A stretch of 46,088 bases of DNA from Mesorhizobium sp. (GCA_027492275.1 JAPUFC010000076.1:1-46088), one strand, 5' to 3'; shown: positions 16,706 through 27,464, counted from the stretch's first letter. Translations and numbers: made by a program. The notes: generated by a model not told the origin, from the sequence alone.

Positions 16706-17796
16706 TCACTGGCCGGTGACGATCTTCGTCCAGATGCGCGTCACCGTGCGCTGCGTGCGCGGGTCGTAGGGCACGACGGTGAAGAGCTTGGCCAGCGTCG
16801 CCTCGTTCGGGTAGATCGCCGGATCGTCAAGGATCTCCTTGTCGATGAATTCCTGCGAGGCCTTGTTGCCGTTGGCGTAGAAGACGAAGTTCGAGGCCTT
16901 GGCGGCGATCTCCGGGCGCAGCATGAAGTTGATGAACTCGTGCGCCTCGGCGACGTGCGGCGCGTCGGCGGGGATCGCCATCTGGTCGAACCACATCTGC
17001 GCGCCCTCCTTCGGCACCGCATAGCCGACGACCACGCCCTGGTCGGCCTGCGCGGCGCGGTCGCGCGCCTGGAAGATGTCGCCCGAATAGCCGACCGCCA
17101 GGCAGATGTCGCCGTTCGCCAGGGCGTTGATGTATTCGGAGGAGTGGAACTTGCGGATCGACGGCCGGATCGACATCAGCAGCGCCTCGGCCTTGGCGAA
17201 GTCGTCCGCCGACTTGCTGTTCGGGTCGAGGCCCAGATAGGCGAGCGCGGTGGGGATGATGTCGGTCGGGGAGTCGAGCACGTAGACGCCGCAATCCGCC
17301 AGCTTGGCGAGGTTTTCCGGCTTGAAGAAGACGTCCCAGGAATCGATCGTGTCGAGCCCAAGCGCGTCCTTCACCTTCTTCTCGTTGTAGCCGATGCCTG
17401 TGGTCCCCACATGTAGTTGACCGAATAGGCGTTGTCGGGATCGTAGACGGTGACGCGCTTGGCGATGACGTCCCATTCGTTGCCGAGATTGGTGAGCTTG
17501 GCCTTGTCCAGCTTCTGGAACACGCCCGCCTCGATCTGGCGGGCGAGGAAGTTCGCGGTGGGCACCACGACGTCGTAGCCGCTGCCGCCGGCCAAAAGCT
17601 TGGTCTCGACGATCTCGTTGGAATCGAAAACGTCGTAGACGACCTTGATGCCCGTTTCCCTGGTGAAGTCCTCGATGATCGTGTCGTCGATGTAGTCGGA
17701 CCAGTTGAACACGTTGACCACACGTTCCTGAGCCTGGGCCACGGTCGCGAACGCCGCGACCGCGACTGCCGAGAGCAGGAATTTCCGTCCCATCAT
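16706..17796 (-). pseudogene. potF: Putrescine-binding protein gene with a one-base frameshift
   Basis: The periplasmic putrescine receptor is split over two frames. The first frame (from 17796) gives a signal peptide (1-22), ERVVNVFNWSDYIDDTIIEDF and continues to NYMWG, then reads into nonsense PQASATTRRR and stops at 17371. The next frame resumes with TTGIGYNEKKVKDALGLDTIDSWD and runs to the natural end IWTKIVTGQ at 16706. Joined at NYMWG/TTGIGYN the product would be 363 residues, the full PotF length. The break is one missing base at the run of four C at 17405-17408, since TGG-GGN-ACC is expected. The rest is well preserved and the operon is intact, so the lesion is recent or a homopolymer sequencing error. 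Confidence 0.88.
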
Positions 17797-17917
17797 GAGC
17801 CTTCCCCTGAAATGCCTTTCCGGTTTCCGGCGGCGCGGCGCCGGCCCGAAGCATCGAACCTATTGTCGTTTGAGCAAGGCGACAAGTTCAGTTTTGCGAC
17901 GCTCCGCCGCGGCGCGC

Positions 17918-19363
17918 CTACTGGAAGTCGAGGGCGCTGAGGCCGGTGGCCATATCGTCCAGCCCGAGCGGCCGCGTGACCGGCGGCTCGGCCCGCGACA
18001 GGCATCCGGCGCGCTCGCACAGGCGGCAGGCGCGGCCGACGGGCAGCAGGCGCTCCTCCGGACCGGACGCCGGACCGCCACGACACGGCAGCGCATCGCC
18101 ATAGGCAACCTCGCCGCGGTGCGCGAGATCGCAGCCGAGCAGCAGCGCCGTGCGCCGCGGTCGCTCGGCGAAGGCGGCCTGCGGGCCTTCCAGCGTGCGC
18201 GCCATGGTCAGGAAGCGGCCGCCGTCCGGCATGGCGACCGCCTCCACGAAGATCTGGCCGGGCTGGGCGAAGGCGGTGTAGACCGCCAGCTTCGGGCAGC
18301 CGCCGCCGAAGGCCGCATGCGGATAGCCCTGCGCGCCGGCGCGGCGCAGCACGTTGCCGGCATTGTCGACCTCCAGCAGGAAAAAGGGCACGCCCGGCGC
18401 GCCAGTCCGTTGCAGGCCGACCAGCCGGGTCGCGGCCTGCTCGAACGACACGCCGAAGCGCGAGCGCAGCACGTCGATGTCGTAGCGGCAGCGGATCGCG
18501 GCGTCGCGGAACGGCTGGTAGGGCATCATCAGCGCGTGCGCGGCGTAGCGGGCGAGGTGGAAGCGGGCGATCCGCCGCGCCTCGTCCCCGGACAGTTTCA
18601 GCGCCTCGACGCCCCGCGCGATGGCCACCGACATGCGCATCAGCGCCGCCTCCATGGCGATCTCGCGCAACTGGTCGTAGGGCGACAGGCGTTCCGAGAC
18701 GAACAGACGCTGCGAGTGGCGGTCATAGCGCCGGCGCCAGTTCGGCATGGTGGCGGCCGGCAGGGTGCGGACCACGATGCCGGCTTCCCGCTTCAGCCAC
18801 TCCTTCAACGCCGCCGACAGGTCCGCGCCGGGTCCGCCGAGAGCCGCGGCGAAGGCGTCGGCCTCGTCCTCGATCTCGGGGTGCCAGGCGGGCCTCCGCT
18901 CCAGCACCTCGTTGACCTCGTCCAGCGGCAGCCTGGCGCCGAGCAATGCCGGGGCCCTGCCCTCCTGCACGGCGAATTCCGACAGGTCCGACAGCCGCGC
19001 CGCCTGCTCCTTGTAGGCGCGGAAAAGCTTCACCAGTCCGGCGGCGACGTTCGGCGCGCTGTCGGCCAGCTCGACCAGCTCCTGGTCGCCGGGCAGCTCG
19101 CCAGAAAGCAGCGGGTCGGCGAACACCTCGCGCAGCGCCGGCAGGCCGCCCGCCGCCTCGCCCTGGAGCTCCTCCGCCCCGACCTTGTAGACCGAGGCCA
19201 TCTTGAGCAGGAGCTGCACGGTGAGCGGGCGCTGGTTGCGCTCGATCAGGTTCAGGTAGGAGGGCGAGATCGCCAGCCCCTCCGCCATGGCGGTCTGGGT
19301 CAACCCCAGCCCCTTGCGGATGCGCCGAACGCGCGGCCCCGCGAAAATCTTCTGCTCGGCCAC
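17918..19363 (-). CDS. XRE-family short-chain fatty acyl-CoA regulator (ScfR/RamB type)
   Basis: A 481-residue regulator. An N-terminal XRE helix-turn-helix (about 8-65, IRKGLGLTQTAMAEGLAISPSYLNLIERN) is followed by an ImmA/IrrE-like region (about 150-290) and the DUF2083 domain. The C-terminal cysteine-rich segment is ACRLCERAGCLSR. This is the architecture of ScfR regulators (PccR, MccR, RamB), which sense short-chain acyl-CoA and control propionate, acetate or related pathways, usually with regulator and target adjacent. Here the neighbours are putrescine genes, which is unusual. The start is a GTG at 19363. Repeated TTTACA words and a TTTGTAAA upstream suggest autoregulation. Confidence 0.85.
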   Translation of the reverse strand: MAEQKIFAGPRVRRIRKGLGLTQTAMAEGLAISPSYLNLIERNQRPLTVQLLLKMASVYKVGAEELQGEAAGGLPALREVFADPLLSGELPGDQELVELADSAPNVAAGLVKLFRAYKEQAARLSDLSEFAVQEGRAPALLGARLPLDEVNEVLERRPAWHPEIEDEADAFAAALGGPGADLSAALKEWLKREAGIVVRTLPAATMPNWRRRYDRHSQRLFVSERLSPYDQLREIAMEAALMRMSVAIARGVEALKLSGDEARRIARFHLARYAAHALMMPYQPFRDAAIRCRYDIDVLRSRFGVSFEQAATRLVGLQRTGAPGVPFFLLEVDNAGNVLRRAGAQGYPHAAFGGGCPKLAVYTAFAQPGQIFVEAVAMPDGGRFLTMARTLEGPQAAFAERPRRTALLLGCDLAHRGEVAYGDALPCRGGPASGPEERLLPVGRACRLCERAGCLSRAEPPVTRPLGLDDMATGLSALDFQ

Positions 19364-19374
19364 GACCGCCGCTC

Positions 19375-19513
19375 TTTACATGGATTTACAGCGTTTTGTC
19401 TTTTACAATCTTGACAGATTTACCGTCCCCATCAGTCAAAGTCAAAACCGATTTTCCCTGTTTTTATCGTGCGCCTCCCGCTTTCTCTCGCTTCCGGGCC
19501 GGAGATTTGTAAA
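19375..19513. promoter_or_regulatory. Promoter region of the ScfR-type gene with repeated TTTACA/TTTGTAAA words
   Basis: TTTACA occurs at 19375-19380, 19385-19390 and 19402-19407, with TTTACC at 19419-19424; the first two are spaced one helical turn apart. A palindrome-like TTTGTAAA lies at 19506-19513. ScfR regulators bind TTTGCAAA-type half-sites, so these are plausible operator words. The gap 19364-19665 also contains a 13-bp palindrome CGTCACTGTGACG (19575-19587) nearer the next gene, and nothing coding that I can support. Confidence 0.4.
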
Positions 19514-19665
19514 TTCAGCACATGGGTTCAGGCCTCTTTCGAGCCGAAATCGAAATCCAGCCGGACCCATGCGCCGTCACTGTGACGAATTTTTACAGGC
19601 GGTGCGACGAAACAGACCGAACAACCCGCCGCCGAAAGGCGGCCGCGACCGAGCAGGAGGCTGCC

Positions 19666-19899
19666 ATGAACGTCAAGCCGCAGGTTAAGGAACGCGTCGA
19701 GGAACAGGCTTCCGCGATGACCCCGGAGCAGCAGACCGCGATCCGCGTGCTGGCCAACGATCTGCACCGGCTGAACTTCGCCGTCACCAAGGCGGTGGAG
19801 GCCGGCATCTCTGTCGAGCTGGTGCGGTCGGCGCGTCACCATGGCGGCGACGGCAACTGGGGGGACCTTTTGACGCCCGTCATCGTGACGCGGACCTAG
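19666..19899 (+). CDS. Small hypothetical protein, 77 aa
   Basis: I do not recognise the family. The 77-residue product MNVKPQVKERVEEQASAMTP... is soluble and mostly helical in its first two thirds (VLANDLHRLNFAVTKAVEAGISVELVRSARHH), then glycine-rich (GGDGNWGD) and ends LLTPVIVTRT. The ATG has an ideal AGGAGG six bases upstream. A 13-bp perfect palindrome at 19575-19587, about 80 bp upstream, could be an operator. It is transcribed away from the ScfR-type gene. Confidence 0.65.
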   Translation: MNVKPQVKERVEEQASAMTPEQQTAIRVLANDLHRLNFAVTKAVEAGISVELVRSARHHGGDGNWGDLLTPVIVTRT

Positions 19900-19969
19900 G
19901 GACAGGGCGGGCAACGACGGAGCGGCGAACCAAACGGGCCGCCGGTCCGAAGAATCCTTTCGCAGGCCT

Positions 19970-20018
19970 TTGCCCTTTGCCCGCGAAAACATTATGCTGG
20001 CGTGGCATTTCGAAATGC
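19970..20018 (+). promoter_or_regulatory. Sigma-70-type promoter with palindromic operator at the start site
   Basis: A -35 TTGCCC (19970-19975) and -10 TATGCT (19993-19998) are 17 bp apart, each matching four of six consensus bases. A perfect 14-bp palindrome GCATTTCGAAATGC (20005-20018) begins where transcription would start, a typical repressor position. This placement argues that the receiver-like gene starts at 20048 and not at the in-frame ATG inside the -10 box. Confidence 0.5.
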
Positions 20019-20047
20019 TCCGCACCAAGGCATATGGCGCTCCGTAC

Positions 20048-20500
20048 ATGGTGACTCCACGGGTAGAAATCGGGTTCGAGCAGGATCGTTTCCGATTTCC
20101 CCGCGACCCGTCGCTGACGCCGGACCTTTCCCGTGTCCTGGTCGCGGGCCTGTCGCAGATCAATCGCATCGTCGTCAGCCGGATCGTGGAGCGATGCGGC
20201 CTGCGGCCCGTCTCGGAAACGCCGGGGGCCGCCGTGCGCGTGCTGCCGGTCCTGTTTCCCGGTCTCGTCGTGCTGGACGGCGGCGCCGACAACCACGATT
20301 GCGATTCCGTGCTGTCGGGCATCGCCGCGCTGCGCCGCCTGGCCGGGCGGGGACTTCCGGCCACGATCCTGCTGTCCAACCGCAACAACACCCCCGAAAC
20401 CGTATCCGCCACCGGCCTGTTCGACGCGGTGGTCGCAAAACCGTTCACCACCGATCAGTTGCAGCCGGTCATCGAGCGGCTTCTCGACCACCACCGGTAG
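20048..20500 (+). CDS. Degenerate receiver-domain protein
   Basis: A 150-residue protein with a CheY-like fold from about residue 28: strand RVLVAG, helix LSQINRIVVSRIVERCGLRP, strand GLVVLDGG with an aspartate (D77) at the phospho-acceptor position, TILLSN with the Ser/Thr position (S110), and AVVAKPF with the invariant lysine (K131). The acidic pair that binds Mg2+ at the end of strand 1 is replaced by AG, so normal phosphorylation is unlikely. There is no output domain. The start is uncertain: in-frame codons at 19994 and 20015 exist, but a promoter and palindrome lie over them. It may act as a pseudo-receiver adaptor. Confidence 0.6.
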   Translation: MVTPRVEIGFEQDRFRFPRDPSLTPDLSRVLVAGLSQINRIVVSRIVERCGLRPVSETPGAAVRVLPVLFPGLVVLDGGADNHDCDSVLSGIAALRRLAGRGLPATILLSNRNNTPETVSATGLFDAVVAKPFTTDQLQPVIERLLDHHR

Positions 20501-20578
20501 CGCTGCGCCCTTTCCTTCCCGAGCGCCGCGCGGCTATAGTGCCGCGATCAGGCATACGGCCATTCCACACGGAAGTTC

Positions 20579-22012
20579 ATGAGTCCCGCCAAGAAGGAAG
20601 CCCGCCCCGCCGCGCGCGGCGCATCGAGACGCACGCCGGCCTATGTGAAGAGCCACAGGGGCGTGCGGAACTGGAAGGAAGCCGCCCACTGGCTGGAGTG
20701 GCGCGGCATCGAGGACATCGAGTGCATCACCCCCGACCAGGCGGGCGTCGCGCGCGGCAAGATGATGCCGTCGAAGAAGTTCACCTCGAATACTTCGCTG
20801 GCGCTGCCCTCGGCCGTGTTCATGACGACGATCTCGGGAGGCTATCCCGAAAACGGCAACGGCTTCCGCTTTCCCGAGGATGACGGCGATCTCAAGCTGA
20901 TGCCGGATCTGGGCACGCTGTCCGTCGTTCCGTGGGAGACGGACCCGACCGCGCAGGTGATCTGCGACCTCGTCTACCAGGACGGGCGGCCCGTGGACTT
21001 CACGCCGCGCAACGTGCTCAAGCGCGTTCTGGCGGCCTATTCGAAGCGCGGCCTCCGGCCGGTGGTCGCGCCCGAGATCGAGTTCTACCTGGTCCGCAAG
21101 AACCCCGATCCCGACTATCCGCTGGTGCCGCCGGTCGGGCGCTCCGGCCGGCCGATCGGCGGCGGCGCGGGCTATTCGATCGCAGGCGTCAACGAGTTCG
21201 ACGAGTTGATCGACGACATCTACCATTTCTCCGAGAGCCAGGGGCTGGAGATCGACACGCTGATCCACGAGGAGGGCGCGGGTCAGCTCGAGATCAACCT
21301 GCGCCATGGCGACCCGATCGAGCTGGCCGACCAGGTGTTTCTGTTCAAGCGCACGATCCGCGAGGCGGCGCTGAAGCACGACACCTACGCCACCTTCATG
21401 GCCAAGCCGATCCAGGGCCAGCCCGGCTCGGCCATGCACATCCACCAGTCGATCGTGGACAGGAAGACGGGAAGGAACATCTTCGCCGGCGAGGACGGCA
21501 AGGAGACCGACCTGTTCCGGCACTTCGTCGGCGGCATGCAGACGCATGTGCCGAACGCGCTGGTCATGCTGGCGCCCTATGTCAATTCCTACCGGCGGCT
21601 GACGCAGGCGGCCTCCGCACCCGTCAACAACAAATGGGGCTACGACAACCGCACCACGGCCTTCCGCGTGCCGCGCTCCGACCCCTCGGCGCGGCGGGTG
21701 GAGAACCGCATCCCGTCCTCCGACGCCAACCCCTACCTGGCGCTGGCCGCGTCGCTCGCCTGCGGGCTGATCGGCATCGAGCGCAGGATCGAGCCGGAGG
21801 CGCCGGTGCTGACCACGGCCAACGAGGACGAGATCGACCTGCCGCGCGGCCTGCTGGAGGCGGTCGATCTGTTCGAGAACGACGCTGCTCTTCGCGACAT
21901 GCTGGGCGACGCCTTCGTCTCCACCTATGCGGCGATCAAGAAGGCCGAGTTCGAGACGTTCATGGAAGTGATCAGTCCGTGGGAGCGGGAGTATCTTCTG
22001 CTCAACGTGTGA
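20579..22012 (+). CDS. puuA: Gamma-glutamylputrescine synthetase
   Basis: A 477-residue glutamine synthetase-like ligase. It joins putrescine to the gamma-carboxyl of glutamate with ATP, the first step of the Puu putrescine catabolic route. An N-terminal beta-grasp region (about 35-135) precedes the catalytic barrel, with PEIEFYLV (about 163), EEGAGQLEINLRHGDP (about 231-246), PGSAMHIHQS (about 276-285), and NNKWGYDNRTTAFRVP. It begins with a basic Ala/Lys/Arg extension. puuB follows after six bases, and the putrescine importer lies upstream on the other strand. Other amine ligases of the family are possible, but the context favours PuuA. Confidence 0.87.
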   Translation: MSPAKKEARPAARGASRRTPAYVKSHRGVRNWKEAAHWLEWRGIEDIECITPDQAGVARGKMMPSKKFTSNTSLALPSAVFMTTISGGYPENGNGFRFPEDDGDLKLMPDLGTLSVVPWETDPTAQVICDLVYQDGRPVDFTPRNVLKRVLAAYSKRGLRPVVAPEIEFYLVRKNPDPDYPLVPPVGRSGRPIGGGAGYSIAGVNEFDELIDDIYHFSESQGLEIDTLIHEEGAGQLEINLRHGDPIELADQVFLFKRTIREAALKHDTYATFMAKPIQGQPGSAMHIHQSIVDRKTGRNIFAGEDGKETDLFRHFVGGMQTHVPNALVMLAPYVNSYRRLTQAASAPVNNKWGYDNRTTAFRVPRSDPSARRVENRIPSSDANPYLALAASLACGLIGIERRIEPEAPVLTTANEDEIDLPRGLLEAVDLFENDAALRDMLGDAFVSTYAAIKKAEFETFMEVISPWEREYLLLNV

Positions 22013-22018
22013 CACGCC

Positions 22019-23305
22019 GTGCCCTACCAGTCCCCCATCTCCCCCGGCCGCTCCTGGTATGAGGATACGGTGGGCGAGCGCCCTGCCTATCCGGCGCTCG
22101 ACGGCGACCTGACGGCGGATGTGGCCGTCGTCGGCGGCGGCTACACCGGCCTGTCGGCGGCGGCGCATCTGGCGCGGGCCGGCGTTTCGGTGGCGCTGGT
22201 CGAGGCGCATCGGCTGGGCGACGGCGCGTCCGGGCGCAATGGCGGGCAGCTCGGCACCGGCCAGCGGGCCTGGGCGGAGGAGATGGAGGTGGGACTCGGC
22301 CTCGAGCGCGCGAAAGCGCTGTTCGAGCTGGCCGAGGACGCGAAGGCGCATCTGATCGGCTTCGCCGCCGAAAACGGCATCGACATGGATTTCCGGCCCG
22401 GCCAGCTCTCGGTGGCGCACAAGCCACGCTATGTCGACGACTACCGCAGGCACGCCGCGATCATGGCGGAGCGCTTCGGCTACCCGCATCTGACCTTCAT
22501 GGACCGGGCCGAAACGGCGCAACGCCTGGGTTCCGACCGCTATTTCGGCGGCACGCGCGACGCGGGCACCGGCCATATCCATCCCATGAAGCTTCTGGTC
22601 GGGCTCGGGCGCGTGGCGGCGGCGTCGGGCGCGCGGCTGTTCGAGACCACGCCCGCGACCGCCATCCGCGCCGCCGGCGGCAAGGTGCGAATCGCGACGC
22701 CGCAAGGTACGATCACGGCGCAAAAGGCGCTGATCGCCACCAACGCGCATGGCGGCGCGCTGGAGCCCGTCGGCGCGGCGCACATCATGCCGATCGGCTC
22801 GTTCATCGGCGCCACCGTGCCCTTGGGAGCGGACAGCCCGGTCCTGCCCGGCGGCGAATCGGTGGACGATTCGCGCTTCGTCGTCCGCTATTTCCGCAAA
22901 TCGACGGACGGGCGGCTGCTGTTCGGGGGGCGCGAGATCTATGCGGTCAGCGACCCGAAGGACATCGCCGGGCAGATCAGGAAGCAGATCGCCGAAATCT
23001 ATCCCGCGCTGAAGGACGTCGAGATCACGCATGGCTGGGGCGGCTATGTCGGCATCACGCTGCCCAGGAAGCCGTTCGTGCGCGAGGTGATGCCGAACGT
23101 CATCTCGGCCGGCGGCTATTCGGGGCACGGCGTGATGCTGGCGAACTTCGTCGGCAGGCTCTATGCCGAGACGGTGACGGGCAACCGCGAGCGGCTCAGG
23201 CTGTTCGAGGACCTCAGAGTTCCGCCCTTTCCCGGCGGGCGGCGGTTCCGCGCGCCGCTGCTGTTCCTGGCGCTCAACTGGTATGCGCTCCGGGACCGGA
23301 TCTGA
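22019..23305 (+). CDS. puuB: Gamma-glutamylputrescine oxidase (FAD-dependent)
   Basis: A 428-residue DAO-fold oxidoreductase. The FAD-binding dinucleotide fold is at about 36-64 (VAVVGGGYTGLSAAAHLARAGVSVALVE), followed by GDGASGRNGGQLGTGQR, typical of PuuB. The C-terminal GGYSGHGVMLANFVGRLYAE closes the flavin site. It oxidises gamma-glutamylputrescine to the aldehyde with release of ammonia and hydrogen peroxide. The start is a GTG at 22019, seven bases after the puuA stop. The next enzymes of the route (PuuC, PuuD) are not in the window. Confidence 0.88.
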   Translation: MPYQSPISPGRSWYEDTVGERPAYPALDGDLTADVAVVGGGYTGLSAAAHLARAGVSVALVEAHRLGDGASGRNGGQLGTGQRAWAEEMEVGLGLERAKALFELAEDAKAHLIGFAAENGIDMDFRPGQLSVAHKPRYVDDYRRHAAIMAERFGYPHLTFMDRAETAQRLGSDRYFGGTRDAGTGHIHPMKLLVGLGRVAAASGARLFETTPATAIRAAGGKVRIATPQGTITAQKALIATNAHGGALEPVGAAHIMPIGSFIGATVPLGADSPVLPGGESVDDSRFVVRYFRKSTDGRLLFGGREIYAVSDPKDIAGQIRKQIAEIYPALKDVEITHGWGGYVGITLPRKPFVREVMPNVISAGGYSGHGVMLANFVGRLYAETVTGNRERLRLFEDLRVPPFPGGRRFRAPLLFLALNWYALRDRI

Positions 23306-23382
23306 GCCATGCTGCGACGCTTTGGCAGTGGCATTATTAAATCGATTAGATTATGCTAGACAATCGAGACTGAAGGTTTGCG

Positions 23383-24855
23383 ATGACCAGCCAGATCATT
23401 CCCGTGGATCCCTTCGATTTCATCATCTTCGGAGGCACAGGCGACCTTGCCGAGCGCAAGCTCCTGCCGGCGCTCTACCATCGCCAGCGCGACCAGCAGT
23501 TTTCCGAGCCGACCCGCATCATCGGCGCTTCGCGCAGCAAGATGGAGGACGACGAGTACCGCGAGTTCGCCCGCAAGGCGATCGCCGAGCATGTCTCCCC
23601 CTCCGACATCGACAAGGCGGAGCTGGACAAGTTCGTCGCGCGGCTGAGCTACATCCCCATCGATGCGAGGAGCGGCGACGGGTTTTCCAAGCTCAAGAAG
23701 GCGATCGGCGCCAGCAAGGCGATCCGCGCTTTCTACCTCGCCGTGGGGCCGGAGCTGTTCGGCGACATTTCCGGGCATCTGAAGCGCAGCGATCTCATCA
23801 CGCCGGACTCCCGCATCGTGGTGGAGAAACCGATCGGCCGCGACCTCGCCTCGGCGCGCGCGCTCAACGACGCGGTCGGCGAGGTGTTCGGCGAGCACCA
23901 GATCTTCCGCATCGACCATTATCTCGGCAAGGAGACGGTGCAGAACCTGATGGCGCTGCGCTTCGGCAACGCGCTCTACGAGCCGCTGTGGAACTCCGCC
24001 CATATCGACCATGTGCAGATCACGGTGGCCGAGACCGTGGGGCTGGAGGACCGCGTCACCTATTACGACAAGGCGGGCGCGCTGCGCGACATGGTGCAGA
24101 ACCACATGCTCCAGCTCCTGTGCCTCGTGGCCATGGAGGCCCCCTCCTCCATCGAGGCCAACGCGGTGCGCGACGAGAAGCTGAAGGTTCTGCGCTCCTT
24201 GAAGCGCATCAACGGGCAGGAAGCGCCGAAATCGACGGTTCGCGGGCAGTACAGGGCCGGCGCGTCGGCCGGCGGGCCGGTGAAGGGCTATCTGGAGGAG
24301 CTCGGCAAGCCCGATTCCACCACCGAGACCTTCGTCGCCATCAAGGCCGAGATCGCCAACTGGCGCTGGGCCGGCGTGCCCTTCTACCTGCGCACGGGCA
24401 AGCGGCTGGCCGCGCGCGTCTCCGAGATCGTGATCGAGTTCAAGCCGGTGCCGCACAACATCTTCGGCGAAGCGGCCGGCAACATGTCGCCCAACCAGCT
24501 CGTCATCCGGCTGCAGCCCGACGAGGGCGTCAAGCAGTTCATCATGATCAAGGATCCCGGACCGGGCGGCATGCGGCTGCGCCAGATCCCGCTCGACATG
24601 AGCTTCGCCGACAGTTTCCAGGGACGCGCGCCGGATGCCTATGAGCGGCTGATCATGGACGTGATCCGCGGCAACCAGACGCTGTTCATGCGCCGCGACG
24701 AGGTGGAGGCCGCGTGGTCCTGGATCGATCCGATCCTCAACGCCTGGGCCGACACGCGGATGGAGGCGCAGGGATACACGGCCGGCACCTGGGGGCCTTC
24801 GGCCTCGATCGCGCTGATCGAGCGCGACGGCCGCACCTGGCACGAGAGCGGCTGA
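23383..24855 (+). CDS. zwf: Glucose-6-phosphate 1-dehydrogenase
   Basis: A 490-residue cytoplasmic enzyme oxidising glucose-6-phosphate to 6-phosphogluconolactone with NAD(P)+. Nucleotide-binding loop FGGTGDLAERKLLPALY (16-32); the catalytic signature RIDHYLGKE (about 175-183) contains the active-site His; the C-terminal domain has MRLRQIPLDMSF and DAYERLIMDVIRGNQTLFMRRDEVEAAW. First gene of zwf-pgl-edd, the rhizobial Entner-Doudoroff operon. It is preceded by an AT-rich 30-bp stretch (23331-23360) that stands out from the surrounding GC-rich DNA and probably holds the promoter; the ribosome-binding site is GAAGG. Confidence 0.96.
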   Translation: MTSQIIPVDPFDFIIFGGTGDLAERKLLPALYHRQRDQQFSEPTRIIGASRSKMEDDEYREFARKAIAEHVSPSDIDKAELDKFVARLSYIPIDARSGDGFSKLKKAIGASKAIRAFYLAVGPELFGDISGHLKRSDLITPDSRIVVEKPIGRDLASARALNDAVGEVFGEHQIFRIDHYLGKETVQNLMALRFGNALYEPLWNSAHIDHVQITVAETVGLEDRVTYYDKAGALRDMVQNHMLQLLCLVAMEAPSSIEANAVRDEKLKVLRSLKRINGQEAPKSTVRGQYRAGASAGGPVKGYLEELGKPDSTTETFVAIKAEIANWRWAGVPFYLRTGKRLAARVSEIVIEFKPVPHNIFGEAAGNMSPNQLVIRLQPDEGVKQFIMIKDPGPGGMRLRQIPLDMSFADSFQGRAPDAYERLIMDVIRGNQTLFMRRDEVEAAWSWIDPILNAWADTRMEAQGYTAGTWGPSASIALIERDGRTWHESG

Positions 24856-24858
24856 AGC

Positions 24859-25548
24859 ATGGAACCGCGCCGCCACGATTTCCCCTCACGCGACGCGCTG
24901 GCGCAGGCGCTGGCCGACGCCGTGGCGGCGAGGCTGGCGGCGGCGGTCGAAGCGCGCGGCGCGGCCTTCATCGCCCTGTCGGGCGGCACCACGCCGGCGC
25001 GCTTCCTCGCGGCGCTGGCGCGGCGCGATCTCGACTGGGGCAAGGTGACCGTCACGCTGGTGGACGAGCGCTTCGTGCCGCCGAGCTCGCCGCGCTCCAA
25101 CGCGGCGCTGGTGGCGACGAACCTGATGACCGGCAAGGCGGCGGCGGCGCGCTTCCTGCCGCTCTACCAGGAGGCCGGCAGCGTCGAGGAGGCGGCGGCG
25201 CTGGCCGGCGACGCGCTGCGGCCCCTGCCCTGGCCGCTGGACGTCGCGGTGCTCGGCATGGGCGCGGACGGCCACACGGCCTCGTTCTTCCCCGACGCGC
25301 TGAACCTCGCCGCGCTGCTCGACCCGGCCTCGCCGCGCGACCTGCTGCCGGTGCACGCGCCGGGCGCGGGCGAGCCGCGCCTGACGCTGACGCTGGCGCG
25401 CATCGTCGAGGCCCGGTTCCTGGCCCTGCACATCGAAGGCGCCGACAAGCAGGCGACGCTGGCGCGGGCGCTGGGCGGCGCGGCGCTGCCCATAGCCGCC
25501 GTGATCGAGGCCGCGCGGCGGCCGGTCGACATCTACTGGGCGCCCTGA
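24859..25548 (+). CDS. pgl: 6-phosphogluconolactonase
   Basis: A 229-residue DevB-type lactonase hydrolysing 6-phosphogluconolactone. Family motifs: [15 protein letters not shown] (about 39-53), [17 protein letters not shown] (about 62-78) and the catalytic [15 protein letters not shown] (about 133-147). It begins three bases after the zwf stop and precedes edd, so the three are co-transcribed. Alanine-rich composition reflects very high GC. Confidence 0.94.
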   Translation: MEPRRHDFPSRDALAQALADAVAARLAAAVEARGAAFIALSGGTTPARFLAALARRDLDWGKVTVTLVDERFVPPSSPRSNAALVATNLMTGKAAAARFLPLYQEAGSVEEAAALAGDALRPLPWPLDVAVLGMGADGHTASFFPDALNLAALLDPASPRDLLPVHAPGAGEPRLTLTLARIVEARFLALHIEGADKQATLARALGGAALPIAAVIEAARRPVDIYWAP

Positions 25549-25597
25549 CCTGAAGCCCGCCGGCCCGCGCGGCCGGCCAAGCCAGAGGAGACGCGAC

Positions 25598-27420
<1,823 letters not shown>

Positions 27421-27421
<1 letters not shown>

Positions 27422-27446
27422 AGGTAAGGCAGTGTTGCCTTACCTT
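27421..27446. promoter_or_regulatory. Palindromic operator/promoter of the toxin-antitoxin pair
   Basis: A perfect inverted repeat, AAGGTAAGGCA and TGCCTTACCTT around GTGT, starts at the last base of the edd stop codon and ends 18 bp before the antitoxin start. A weak -35 TTGAAG (27418-27423) and -10 TACCTT (27441-27446), 17 bp apart, overlap it. AbrB-type antitoxins repress their own promoters through such palindromes. There is no T-tract, so a terminator is less likely. Confidence 0.6.
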
Positions 27447-27464
27447 TCGGGCAGGAGAACAGAC

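Noticed and set aside
17400-17412. Programmed frameshift in potF
   Set aside because: A four-C run with no slippery heptamer or following stem-loop, and no known programmed shift in PotF; a deletion or sequencing error is simpler.
20534-23128. An 864-codon open frame antisense to puuA and puuB
   Set aside because: Composition is that of a GC-driven shadow and both sense genes show strong family motifs.
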